Shown: positions 33,907 to 44,806 of the stretch, piece after piece
Layout of the letters: every line of letters starts with the position of its first letter
Numbering within the stretch: position 1 is the stretch's first letter
NCBI GenBank assembly: GCA_034440615.1
Contig: JAOTOM010002285.1
Coordinates: 1 to 64,000, forward strand
Source of the DNA: Ashinkailepas kermadecensis
Taxonomy: Eukaryota > Arthropoda > Thecostraca > Neolepadidae
DNA length: 64,000 nt
Direction of reading: 5' to 3'
Made by a program: the position numbers and the translations under genes
Notes under the pieces: generated by a model
What the model was told of the DNA's origin: nothing
What the model saw: the letters and a program-made list of their open reading frames with translations, nothing else
Database searches by the model: none

Positions 33907-34020
33907 TGTGATGATGAATTGGTGTTTAGGGGCGCGTCGACTGCAAAGGTCATTTTGCGCCCATAACTGTGTTGATAGTTAATCTATTATGCTCCTATAG
34001 TAGTCAGTAATTAATAGTCT
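33907..34020 (-). other. Element C' 3' UTR and terminal hairpin
   Basis: Coding-strand order: TTATGGGCGC, AAAAT, GAC...GTC inner stem, GACGCGCCCC, TAAACACC, then a short ATCATCA tail next to the TSD. Confidence 0.85.
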
Positions 34021-37000
34021 TCAGGGGCGGCGATATACTACATCAAAACGTGCTTGTTGAAGAAAAGTAAAAATGTATCCAGACGATACAACCTCAGAGT
34101 CATTGTTTAGTAACATTCGTAAAGTGTCGATGTTTACTCGTCCTAAAATATGGCGTCGGAGAGGGTCCAGTAGTACACAATCTACTAAAACATGATACAC
34201 AGTAAGCGGGTCCGAACAGCGTGGGCATAAAGGCTGGTCATCACCGGTCAGTATATAGCTATGTATTGCGAATGTATGGCCAATCCTCAATCGGCAGAGC
34301 GTTACTTCCTCCCGTCGCGAGGTCCGGTGTGAGGACCGCCATATACCCAGTACCGGCTTTATAACCCTCAACTTACTAGGTTTGGAGTTCCAGGTTCGTT
34401 GCCATTCGGACCGTATATGTGATATAATGGAGGGGTATATATCACTTGGAGGAAGACGCAGACGAACTTCACGGCCATTACTGATTGCGTGCTTAGCGGT
34501 TATATCGGCAGCTTCATTACCTGCGAGTCCAACATGGCTGGGGATCCAGCAGAATACGACGTTTTTTCCGATAGTAGTTAGGGATTTGACGACGCAAAGA
34601 ATCCTGTGCACAAGCCTGTTATCCGGGTTAAAAGACTTCATTGCACAGAGACTACTCAGGGAGTCAGTAAAAACGACGTGATTTATGGACTGGTGATACT
34701 GAATATGATAAAGAGATTGCAAAATGGCGTAAAGTTCAGCGGTAAATATTGACGCCTGCTTCGGTAAACAGAAGGAACCAATACCACGTCGACCAACATA
34801 CGCGCATCCCACGCCGGAAGGAGACTTTGAGCCGTCTGTGTAGATGCGGGAGAACTCACGGTACTGGTGTAGTTTTTCTAACGCAAGCATGCGGAATTCT
34901 TCGGAGGTTACATTTACCTTCTTTGAATGGGACAAAGTGAGGTCAGTCTGCACTGGGACATCCTTCCAAGGGGGGATGCTCGGGGTGAAAGCACGTGTCA
35001 TAGAGCTTGGTCTAATATTGCATTTACGGAAGATAGAAGCCATGCGCCAAGAAAAAGGCAAGCCACGCTGATTGCTGGTTGACCGACGTGGCAGTAATGA
35101 CTTCGAAAATATCCATTTATATGCTGGATGTTTCCGGTTCTGTGCGACCTTACATGCATATCTAGCTCCCATTAGCATACGGCGTAACGCAAGGGGGTTC
35201 ATCGGTCTCGGCCATTAGACTACCGGCTGGAGAAGTACGGAAAGCTCCAGTAGCAACACGAAGGGCTGTATTGTGTATGACGTCCAGACGGCGTTTCGTT
35301 GTGACACACGCTCCGTCATAAATAAAACATCCATAGTCAATTTTAGAGCGTACTAGCGATCGGTACATAAGAAGTAAGATAGACCTGTCCGCTCCATACG
35401 AGCATCTGGAGACAGTGCTCATCACCTGAAGTCGTTTGGCACATTTTTGTACAAGATCATTGATGTGAGTGCTGTATGTTAGTCGGCGGTCCATCCATAT
35501 ACCTAGGAACTTGGCGGCTGGCTTGAATGGGATAGGGCGTCCGTGCAGCATAATCATGGGGTCATTACAAGAGCGTTTGCGGCAGAAGTGGACAGCGGTG
35601 GTTTTCGATGTAGACATAGCGAAACCGGTTTTGTTGCACCAGCCCTGCACCTTCTGGACAGCCATCTGGAGTTGTCTCTCGACCGTGTGCACCGAGCGTG
35701 AAGAGAACCATATGGCGAAATCATCAACGAAAAGCGCTTTCCCTACGGAAGTCGGCAGCGAGGTACCCACGTCGTTGATAGAAATGGCAAACAATGCTAC
35801 GCTCAGTACGCTCCCCTGCGGGACTCCGTTGACTTGTGAAAAAGTGCCAGATAGGGAGTTTCCTATTCTGACGCGAAACGTTCTGGAAGATAAAAAATTG
35901 GACAAGAAGACACCCATGGAGCCTCTGACGCCCATATTGTGGAGCTTCATCAGAATACCGTGACGCCACGCCGTGTCATATGCGCCGGCAATGTCAAAAA
36001 ATATTACAGCTGTATGGTGGCGTTTCATGAACCCATAGCGCACAACGGAGTCTAGTGTTAGAATGTGGTCAAGTGTGCTACGGTGTTTTCGGAAGCCACT
36101 CTGTATCACAGTAAGGAGATTGTTATGTTCTAAAAACCACATCAATCGAACATTCACCGTTTTTCGAACAGTTTACACAGGGAGCAAGTCAGCGAGATGG
36201 GACGGTAGTGTAGTGGGTCACTGCCAGATTTATTTGGTTTACGTATGGGCACTATAATTTCCTCCCGCCACGAGGGTGGAAATGTGCCTGATGTCCACAT
36301 TCCATTTAAGGTTTTCAAAGTGTTTCTAAAGCAGCAGCTGGTAAACGTTTTATAATATCGTTGTGCAGAGTGTCCGGACCCTCTGCCACACTCTTGAGTG
36401 TACCGATTGCTGCAGTTAGTTCGGAAATTGAAAATGATATATTATACTGCAAAACGTCTGTGGTGGGGAAGTCAAGAGGACTTGCCTCGCACCGATCCTT
36501 ATGTACCAAAAACGCTCGTTACTTGTATTTTTCCGAGCGTGCGGACAAAGCCCGTCCTATCTCGTCAGCCACTTCTCCCGGGTCGATGATGTCCTGACCT
36601 GCCATGTGCAGGACAGGAAGAGGGACTGAGGCGTGTTTTCCAGAGAAACGTTTAATGCGGGACCATACAGTAGACAGTGACGTGGAGCGATTTAACGTGT
36701 TTACGTAGGATTTCCACGAGTCTCGTTTCGCCTCGGCGATAGTGCGTCTGGCGAGCGCTCGTGCTTTGCGAAAAGCTATTAAATTATATGTGCAGCTATT
36801 ATTATTAAATATACGAAATGCCCTCTTCCTAGCACGGATAGCCTCTCGACACTTATCGGACCACCATGGGACTGGTACACGAATTGACGTTCCCGATGAT
36901 CGAGGGATGTGCCGCTGGGCACTCTGCACAGTTGCCGAAGTGAATGTTTCCACGGAGATGACGGGTTCATCCGAGTGGTCGCGGAGGGTGCTTTGAAGGT

Positions 37001-37724
37001 TAGCTTGGAAGGCCTCCCAGTCGGCTCGATGGAATAGCCACTTTGAAGGTCGTCGACCAACCGTAACACGACCAACGAAATGTGAGTAAACGGGGAAATG
37101 GTCGCTGTTGTGTGGGTCATCGTCTACAGACCATTCTAGTAAAGGTGCAATTTCTGGACTACAGAGGGTGAGGTCCAGTACGGAGGTTTGCCCAGTTGGT
37201 AATGTGAAATGTGTTGCTGTTCCCGTGTTAAGAATGCATAGGGGAAAATCGCGTATAAAACGCTCCATTGCACGCCCACGGCTTGTAATCATGGTTGAGC
37301 CCCAAAGAGAGTGGTGAGCATTAAAATCGCCACACACAATCACCCGGTGGGGTGAGCTGAGCCATAGTTTCGGATAGATCTGCAAGTGGAAACGGTCCGC
37401 CCGGCGGAAGGTATAGGCTGCATATGGTAATAGCACGGTGGTCTATTATCACACGAGCAGAGACACCTTGAATATTTGAGGAGAGAGGTACATGTGTGAA
37501 TGCTACAGAATGGTGCACAGCAATGAGCACACCGCCATGGGCCACCGTGCGAGGAGTAATATCCCTACGCAACACTGTGTAGTTTTTATTTGAAAGTGTG
37601 CACCTGGCGACAGCTTAGTCTCTTGGAGACATACTACTAATGGTACTCGGGTGTGTAAAATGGTTTGGAGGTCGTGGAAGCTGGTTCTCAAACCTCTACA
37701 GTTCCATTGGAGTATAAAACTCAT
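34021..37724 (-). pseudogene. Element C' ORF2 (endonuclease, RT, RNase H), frameshifted
   Basis: Starts MSFILQWNCRGLRTS at 37724. A frame break at a T5 run (T6 in the other copies) near 37587 is followed by further breaks near 37400, 36510, 36160 and 35190. Present across the frames: LQETKLSP, GGVLIAVHHS, CGDFNAHHSLWG, SDHFPV; RT blocks SGFRKHRSTLDHI, GVPQGSVLSVALF and FVDDFAIW; RNase H YTDGSKS, FTAELYAIL, FTDSLSSL and HVGLAGNEAAD; and a C-terminal CPRCSDPLTVYHVLVDC. All catalytic motifs look intact, so the damage is only small indels, some possibly sequencing errors in homopolymers. Confidence 0.88.
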
Positions 37725-38000
37725 ACGTCAGGAGTATAAAATTGCGAGTTGTGAGCTAAAAAACTGGGTGACTTAGACAATCTAACTATCGCTAGTTCCC
37801 AGCTTCTCCTTCTGTGGTCCCTGGATCCGTGACCGATCTCTGCCGAGATCTTGGTTTCCCTCCGCCTGGCGGCGATGGTGTCTACGGTGACAGCCGCTTG
37901 CGTAGGGGAAGTAGCAGGGTGTGGCGCTGTTTGACTGTAATGTCAGAGTTAACTATGGTGCGAGAACTAAGAGTGGTTATGATACATGCAAATAAAACAA

Positions 38001-39868
38001 TTAAAGCGCTGGCTCCGTCCTCCTCCCGAGAGAGGGAACCGCTGGCAAGCCGGGAGTTTCAGCCCGACCCGGCCCTAAGGACTGAGTCCTCGGGCGGGAA
38101 CTTGGTGACCCATCCCCTGGTGGAGAGCCTGATATTGGTAGACCTCGCTTCTGGGGCCCGAGACGGGGGCGGGGCGGGGGAGGGCCCATCTCACTAACAA
38201 ATGGAGCCGGTCCCTCCACTCGCCGTCGTGGCGATGGGGTGGCCGGCCTCCGAGGAGGAGCATTCTCAGCTCCTTGGTGACTCTTCTCCCGGGCCCTTTC
38301 CATCTGAACAAGCCGCGCTCGCTTTTCCTCGCGGGCGCGTCTCTCGGCTTCTTGGTAGTGGAAGTTGGTATCCGGGATTTTGATTGGTCGTCGGGACGGA
38401 GATGTAGGTGCGGAAGTGGAAGTCGAGGGTGTGGGGGAGGCCTGGCTCACGGGAAGGGAAGAAGGTTCAGGTAGGGAGGAAGTGGAGAGGAGGGATTTGG
38501 GGATGGTGCTGGGGGATGTGGGAGGCGAGGGGACGTTGGAGGTTGGACGGGACATGGGAGATGGGGATTTCGGGGTAGATGGTGAGGTGAGTGGGGAGGA
38601 CCTCGGATTGGGTTCAAGGGACCGAGGAGGCCCCTTGGAACGTTGGACCAGAGTCCACTCCCCACCCTCGAGGGATGATCTGGAAGGGGCCTCAGATGGG
38701 CGAGCGGGGCATCCACTCGTGGAGGGTGGGACCCCGGTCGTCTCCCGAGCTCGTTCTGCGGCTGGCTTCGGAACAATCACTTGAGGGGTCCGTGGTGGTG
38801 AAATATCGAGTTCTGCGCATTCGGAAGGGGGTGCAAGCTGTAATTGCCTCGTCGGGGAGGGGACAAGTACGCCTAGGGAGCGGAGAAGAGCACTCAGCTG
38901 TGCGATCAGATGTTCAGTGTTGTATGTCGGAGCCTGTTGTTGGACTGATGTATGTTTAACTTTCGAGGCGTACGATGCTTTAGGGTGAGAGTTTTCATAT
39001 AAGTCCCGAGCTTCGCGAAAAGTAACTTTTGCAAGTGCTTGATGGAGATAATTTCTTTTTCTTTCGAGTAGCTAGGACAGGAGCGGTTGAACGAAGTATG
39101 GGGGTCCTGTCCTCTGCCACAGTTCACACAGAAGGGTATCTCGGTGGTACACTGCTCGTCTGTATGGTCGGCAGAAGCACACTTGCCACACACTGGGCGG
39201 TTGCGACAAAATTGGTTTGTGTGGCCATATCTTTGGCACTTAAAGCAGCGCATGGGATTAGGGAGAAAAAGTCGCACCTTGACCCGGATGTAACCCACCC
39301 GAATCTCAGAAGGCAAGTCGGTTGAGTTGAAAGTTAAGACAACATTGTTCGTGGTAATCAGATCGGCACCACGTCTAGTCCTCATTTTTCTCGCTCCTAC
39401 CACGCCAAACTCAGACAGCCCATCCACTATTTCGTCCTCCGATACGTCCTTCAGGTCGTAACAATTTATGATTCCGCGCGATGTATTTTTGGTTTGATGT
39501 GGTTCAACCTTAATTTGGATAGTTTCATCGATTTTCCTCCCACCGTTTCGCACACCATACACGAACTCAGAGCTCGTCAGCGCCCTCTCCGCTTCCTGTG
39601 CCACCGCAAACTCTACCTCCAACGCTCCATCCTTCAGCTTCTCACAACGTACAATTCTACCAAGTCCGTCACATCCATCACGTCTCTGGAAAGGTGACAG
39701 CGACGCAAGATTCCTTGTCAGTCCTCGGATGATGAGGATACGAGGGGCATTGGGGGCAATGGTTCTGCTGCTCTCCGGGTTGGGCATTCTTCCACCGGTG
39801 GTGCGTGGAAGAAAGGTCTGGCCCCTACGAGAGGGACCAGGGGGGTTTTTTGGGTTAGTGGATGCCAT
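38001..39868 (-). pseudogene. Element C' ORF1 (gag-like), one frameshift
   Basis: ATG at 39868. Same protein as element C ORF1; length is 1,868 bp against 1,869 bp in C. The single missing base is in the T4 run near 39026 (T5 near 29704 in C), within HLQK(V)TFREARD. Knuckles CFKCQRYGHTNQFC, CGKCASADHTDEQC and CVNCGRGQDPHTSFNRSC are upstream of the break; GGEWTLVQRSKGPPRS and the basic tail are downstream. Confidence 0.9.
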
Positions 39869-40539
39869 GGAGTGTGCTTGTTTTCGACTCCTCGGGCGCC
39901 CCACCACATAGGGGCCCAACAGGGGGACGCCTGGGCCCCGCGAACGGGAGGACGCCAGGCGCCCGAGGAGTTATACGGGGCAGGCGGCGCCTTCGCCCGG
40001 CCGGGAGAGAGAGACTCACCACCCCGACCGGGATCCAGCGCCGCCCACCACTTGACCCCAGCCGGCCGGGCCGGCAGACACTGGGGAGAACCCCAGGCCC
40101 CCGGCCCGAGGCGACCAGCCACTTGGCCCGCGTGAGGCCCCACGGGCCCGCCCGCCCCTCCGGGATATTAGGACCAAAGAGGTGTGTTGGTCCCCCCGTC
40201 ACAACTAGCACCGTGCGACGGGGGACCTCAACCTCCAGGACTCCGTCAACCCCGGGGGCGGGCCGAGGGGGCGCGGCTACCCCGATAAAACTGAGCTGGT
40301 GGGCAGGACCGGGGAAGTTGTCCTACCTGCTCATGATAGGGAGAGTTGGTGTTGCAGGGCCAGGTGAGGGACATGGATGTTGAGATGAGATGGGCATTGG
40401 AATGGGAGCGTATGGATGGAAGGACGAATGAGGCACTCCTAGTCTGACCCCTCGCCGGCTCACCGATGGACTCGGATTCCGGGTCATTAGGGCACTCAAT
40501 CCCCCCCCACCACGGAAAGGTGGTGCCTCGTCGGGGGGT
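39869..40539 (-). promoter_or_regulatory. Element C' 5' leader
   Basis: 671 bp, near-identical to the leaders of C, E and H. The 5' hairpin is at about 40500-40539 with a CTTTCC loop. Confidence 0.8.
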
Positions 40540-40547
40540 ACGTTTGA

Positions 40548-40945
<398 letters not shown>

Positions 40946-41045
40946 TGGATTGGGGTTTAGGGGCGCGTCGACATCCAGGGTCATTTTGCGCCCATAACTA
41001 TTGTGATCAATCTACGGTGCTACTATAATAACGTGTTTTTAATAT
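40946..41045 (-). other. Element E 3' UTR and terminal hairpin
   Basis: Coding strand: TTATGGGCGC, AAAAT, GAC...GTC, GACGCGCCCC, TAAACCCCAATCCACC. The expected tetranucleotide tail is obscured by the adjoining homopolymers. Confidence 0.8.
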
Positions 41046-44000
41046 TCACGGATGGCGGTATATCACCTCAAGGCCGGCTTGTCGAAGGAAGGTAAAAATA
41101 TTCCCAGACGCGACGACATCAGAGTCGTTCCCGATTAGCACATGTAAAGAAGCGTCAGCACTCAGCTGTCCTAATATCTGACGTCGTAGAGGTTCTAACA
41201 GTACACAGCCTACTAAAACATGGTGCACGGTAAGCGGGTTAGAGCAGCGTGGACATAAAGGTCGATCATCACCGGTCAGCATGTAACTGTGTGTTGCGAA
41301 GGTATGACCGATTCTCAATCGGCAGAGTATCACTTCTTCCCGTCGTTTGGTTCGATGCGAGGATCGCCACTTTCCTAATATCGGTTTTAAAACCTTGAGC
41401 TTACTACACTTTGAGTTCCAGTTTCTTTGCCATTCGGACTGTATATTTGACAATATAGTAGGGTATAGGTCCCTTGGAGGGAGCCGTAGATGGACCACAC
41501 GGCCATTGCTGATGGCGTGTTTGGCGGTTATGTCAGCAGCTTCATTTCCCGCGAGTCCGACATGGCTGGGAATCCAGCAGAACACGATATTTCTGTCGAT
41601 GTCATGTAGGGATTTCACGATTTTGAGAATCCTCCGAACAAGTCGGTTATCCTGGTTAAAGGTTTTCAATGCCATGAGACTGCTCAAAGAGTCTGTGAAA
41701 ATCACGTGCTTTATGGACCGCTCTTCCTGTATAAAATGGAGGGCTTGCAGAATGGCATACAATTCGGCAGTAAAAATCGATGTTTGTGTCGGTAAACAAA
41801 AAGATCGAACACTGTGTCGACTGACGTAAGCACATCCAACACCAGAGACTGACTTTGAGCCGTCTGTGTAAATCCGCGAAAATTCGTGATATTCATGTAT
41901 TTTTTCCAATGCCAATATGCGGAGTTCCTCCGGGTTTGTATTTCCTTTCTTTGAGCAAGACAAAGTCACGTCAGTTTGTACTGGGACAACGTGCCAAGGG
42001 GGAGTACTCGGCATAATAGCACGTGCTACACAATGTGGCCTGATATTACAGTCACGAAGGATCGAAGCCATACGAGTGGAAAACGGTAATCCACGCTGAT
42101 GAGCCCTGGGACGTGCTCTTGATGTCCCTGAGAATATCCACTGATAGGCTGGATGTTTCCGGTTTTGAGCAACATTGCATGCGTATCTCGCGCCCAATAA
42201 CTTACGGCGTAGCGCAAGAGGTGGCTCGTCTACTTCTGCCATTACACTTTCAGCCGGTGAAGTGCGAAAGGCTCCAGTAGCGATGCGAAGGGCTGCATTG
42301 TGGATGACATCAAGACAACGCTTGGTTGTGGCACACGCTCCGTCATAAATAAAGCATCCATAGTCAATTTTAGAACGCACCAGAGATCGATACATAAGAA
42401 GTAAGACATGTCTGTCTGCGCCATACGAACATCTGGAGACAGTTCTCATCACTTGCAGTCTCTTTGCGCATTTCTGCGCAAGATCGTTGATGTGGGTTCT
42501 GTATGTCAGTCGACGGTCAATCCACACACCTAAAAACTTTGCAGCTGGTTTGAAAGGAATGCGGTTCCCGTTCATCATAATCACCGGATCGGTGCAAGAA
42601 TGTTTGCGGCAAAAGTGAACAGCACTGGTTTTCGATGTCGACATGGCGAAGCCCGTTCTGTCACACCAATCCTGCACCTTCCGGACAGCCAGTTGAAGTT
42701 GTCTCTCTACCGAATGTACAGTACGCGAAGAACACCAAATGGTAAAATCATCTACGAATAGTGCTTTTCCTATTGAAGTTGGCAGTGAGGAGCCCAAGTC
42801 GTTGATGGCAATAGCGAACAATGCTACACTCAGCACACTTCCCTGCGGAACTCCGTCAACTTGTTGGAATGTGCCAGAGAGGAGACCTCCTACTCTGACA
42901 CGAAAAGTTCTTGCAGCTAAAAAATTTGTCAAGAAAAACCCCATGGAGCCTCTGATACCCATGAGGTGCAACTTCATGAAAATACCGTGTCGCCATGCAG
43001 TATCATATGCTCCGTCAATATCGAAAAATATCGCAGCTGTGTGGCACTTCTTCCTAAAACTAGAGCGCACAACAGAGTCCAGTGTTAAAACGTGGTCAAA
43101 CGTGCTGCGGTGTTTTCGAAAGCCACTCTGTATCACAGTGAGGAGATTGTTGCGTTCTAGAAACCACATTAGTCGGACATTCACCATTTTTTCAAACAAT
43201 TTACATAAGCAGCACGTTAACGAGATGGGGCGATAATGCAGTGGGTCCGTACCTGTTTTATTTGGCTTGCGTATAGGTACTACGATTGCCTTCCGCCACG
43301 AGGATGGAAATGTGCCCGTTGTCCACACGCTATTCAGTGTATCCAGGAGTGTTTCTAAAGCTTTTGTGGGCAAACGTTTGATAATATCATTGTGCAATGT
43401 ATCTGGGCCCTCTGCCACACTCTTCAGAGAGCTGACAGCTGCAGTCAGTTCGGAAATAGTAAATGGAATGTTGTATTCAAGGAGGTCTGTAGTTGAAAAA
43501 TCAATGGCGCGCGCCTCGCATCGAGCCTTGTATCTTGAGAAGAGCACACTATTATTATTTTTCGATCGTGCTGATAAAGCCCGTCCGATCTCGTCGGCTA
43601 CTTCTTCCGGGTCGATTATGTCTCGGCCAGCCATGTGCAAGGTGGGGAGTGGAAGTGGCGTATACCTTCCGGAGAAGCGTTTTATGCGGGACCATACAGA
43701 TGACAATGATGTGGAACGATTTAAAGTGTTGACATACGCTTTCCATGAGTCTCGTTTTGCTTCTGCGATGGTACGTCTGGCGATTGCCCGAGCTTTGCGG
43801 AAAGCTATTAAGTTTGGCGTACAGCTATTTCTATTAAAGATACGAAGCGCCCTCTTCCTGGCAATCAAAGCCTCTCGGCACCTTTCCGACCACCATGGGA
43901 CGGGCACTCGAACTGATGTTCCTGATGAGCGAGGAATGTGCCGTTGAGCACTCCGCACAATGTCCGCCGTGAGCGTCTCCACTGAGGTCGATTCATCGGA

Positions 44001-44750
44001 TTGGTCACGTAGTGTACATTCAAGACTTGCTTGGAAAGAGTCCCAGTCGGCTCTGTTAAATATCCACTTGGGGGGTCGTCGGCTTACAAAAACATGGTTA
44101 ATAAAACGAGACCAAACAGGGAAATGGTCACTGTTGCACGGGTCGTCATCCACGGTCCATTCTAAAAACGGTGCAATTTCTGGGCTGCAGAGGGTGAGAT
44201 CCAGCACGGAGGTCTGTCCCGTGGGCAATGTAAAATGCGTTGGCTTTCCTGTGTTAAGGACGCAAAGTGGGAAATCTCTTATAAAATGTTCCATTGCACG
44301 TCCACGGCTCGTCGACATGCTTGAACCCCAAAGAGGATGATGGGCGTTAAAATCGCCGCACAATAACACCGGTGGTGTGAGCCGCCCCATCATTTGGGAC
44401 AGCTCAGAAAGTGGAAACGTCTCTCCCGGTGGTAAATATATGCTGCATATTGTAATGGCGTGGCGATGTATTTTGATACGAGCAGCAACACACTGAATAT
44501 TCGAAGATATAGATATTTCGTGAAAGGGAACAGAATTGTGCACGGCGATGAGTACTCCGCCGTGCGCCACAGTGCGAGAAGCAATATCCTTACGCAACAC
44601 AGAGTAGTTTTTTAGGTCGAAATGTGCAATAGGAGAAAGTTTTGTCTCTTGGAGACAAACCGCTAGCGGTACTCGTGAGTGTAAAATAGTTTGGAGGTCG
44701 TTGAGGCTGGTTCTCAAACCTCTGCAATTCCATTGGAGAATAAAACTCAT
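41046..44750 (-). CDS. Element E ORF2: APE endonuclease, RT, RNase H, Cys/His
   Basis: 1,234 residues, uninterrupted. Endonuclease about 1-215: QWN at 6-8, LQETKL at 33-38, YLPPG at 105-109, CGDFNAHH at 131-138, SDHFPVW at 207-213. RT about 440-760: AEGPDTLHNDI, YRPISLTCCLCK, SGFRKHRSTFDHV, GVPQGSVLSVALF near 630 and FVDDFTIW near 664 (catalytic Asp pair). RNase H about 955-1085: YTDGSKS, FTAELYAIL, FTDSLSSL and HVGLAGNEAAD supply the D-E-D-D set. A C-terminal RIGHTFATHSY...CPRCSNPLTVHHVLVGC gives a CCHC-like cluster near 1150-1180. Domain order and RNase H point to the I-clade group. The start follows the ORF1 stop by 56 bp, so translation probably depends on reinitiation. Confidence 0.95.
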   Translation of the reverse strand: MSFILQWNCRGLRTSLNDLQTILHSRVPLAVCLQETKLSPIAHFDLKNYSVLRKDIASRTVAHGGVLIAVHNSVPFHEISISSNIQCVAARIKIHRHAITICSIYLPPGETFPLSELSQMMGRLTPPVLLCGDFNAHHPLWGSSMSTSRGRAMEHFIRDFPLCVLNTGKPTHFTLPTGQTSVLDLTLCSPEIAPFLEWTVDDDPCNSDHFPVWSRFINHVFVSRRPPKWIFNRADWDSFQASLECTLRDQSDESTSVETLTADIVRSAQRHIPRSSGTSVRVPVPWWSERCREALIARKRALRIFNRNSCTPNLIAFRKARAIARRTIAEAKRDSWKAYVNTLNRSTSLSSVWSRIKRFSGRYTPLPLPTLHMAGRDIIDPEEVADEIGRALSARSKNNNSVLFSRYKARCEARAIDFSTTDLLEYNIPFTISELTAAVSSLKSVAEGPDTLHNDIIKRLPTKALETLLDTLNSVWTTGTFPSSWRKAIVVPIRKPNKTGTDPLHYRPISLTCCLCKLFEKMVNVRLMWFLERNNLLTVIQSGFRKHRSTFDHVLTLDSVVRSSFRKKCHTAAIFFDIDGAYDTAWRHGIFMKLHLMGIRGSMGFFLTNFLAARTFRVRVGGLLSGTFQQVDGVPQGSVLSVALFAIAINDLGSSLPTSIGKALFVDDFTIWCSSRTVHSVERQLQLAVRKVQDWCDRTGFAMSTSKTSAVHFCRKHSCTDPVIMMNGNRIPFKPAAKFLGVWIDRRLTYRTHINDLAQKCAKRLQVMRTVSRCSYGADRHVLLLMYRSLVRSKIDYGCFIYDGACATTKRCLDVIHNAALRIATGAFRTSPAESVMAEVDEPPLALRRKLLGARYACNVAQNRKHPAYQWIFSGTSRARPRAHQRGLPFSTRMASILRDCNIRPHCVARAIMPSTPPWHVVPVQTDVTLSCSKKGNTNPEELRILALEKIHEYHEFSRIYTDGSKSVSGVGCAYVSRHSVRSFCLPTQTSIFTAELYAILQALHFIQEERSIKHVIFTDSLSSLMALKTFNQDNRLVRRILKIVKSLHDIDRNIVFCWIPSHVGLAGNEAADITAKHAISNGRVVHLRLPPRDLYPTILSNIQSEWQRNWNSKCSKLKVLKPILGKWRSSHRTKRREEVILCRLRIGHTFATHSYMLTGDDRPLCPRCSNPLTVHHVLVGCVLLEPLRRQILGQLSADASLHVLIGNDSDVVASGNIFTFLRQAGLEVIYRHP

Positions 44751-44806
44751 ACGTTAAATATATAAAGGTGAGACTTGTGAGCTAAATAACAGGAGACAAG
44801 GACGAG

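Larger units (their letters stand above)
33907..40539 (-). mobile_element. I-like LINE element C', full length
   Basis: 6,633 bp between 8-bp duplications ACGTTTGA (33899-33906 and 40540-40547). Order on the minus strand: 5' leader, ORF1 (38001-39868), 277-bp spacer, ORF2 (34021-37724), 3' hairpin with an ATCATCA-type tail. 37460-40539 is almost identical to the two halves of element C, so C' preserves the arrangement C had before element D landed. ORF2 has several frameshifts. Confidence 0.9.

Noticed and set aside
39862..40383. 173-residue plus-strand frame in the 5' leader
   Set aside because: GC-rich leader DNA is open in several frames; it is not preserved as a protein in the leaders of the other elements.
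43267..43947. 226-residue plus-strand frame
   Set aside because: Antisense of element E ORF2; no motif, and coding conservation is on the minus strand.
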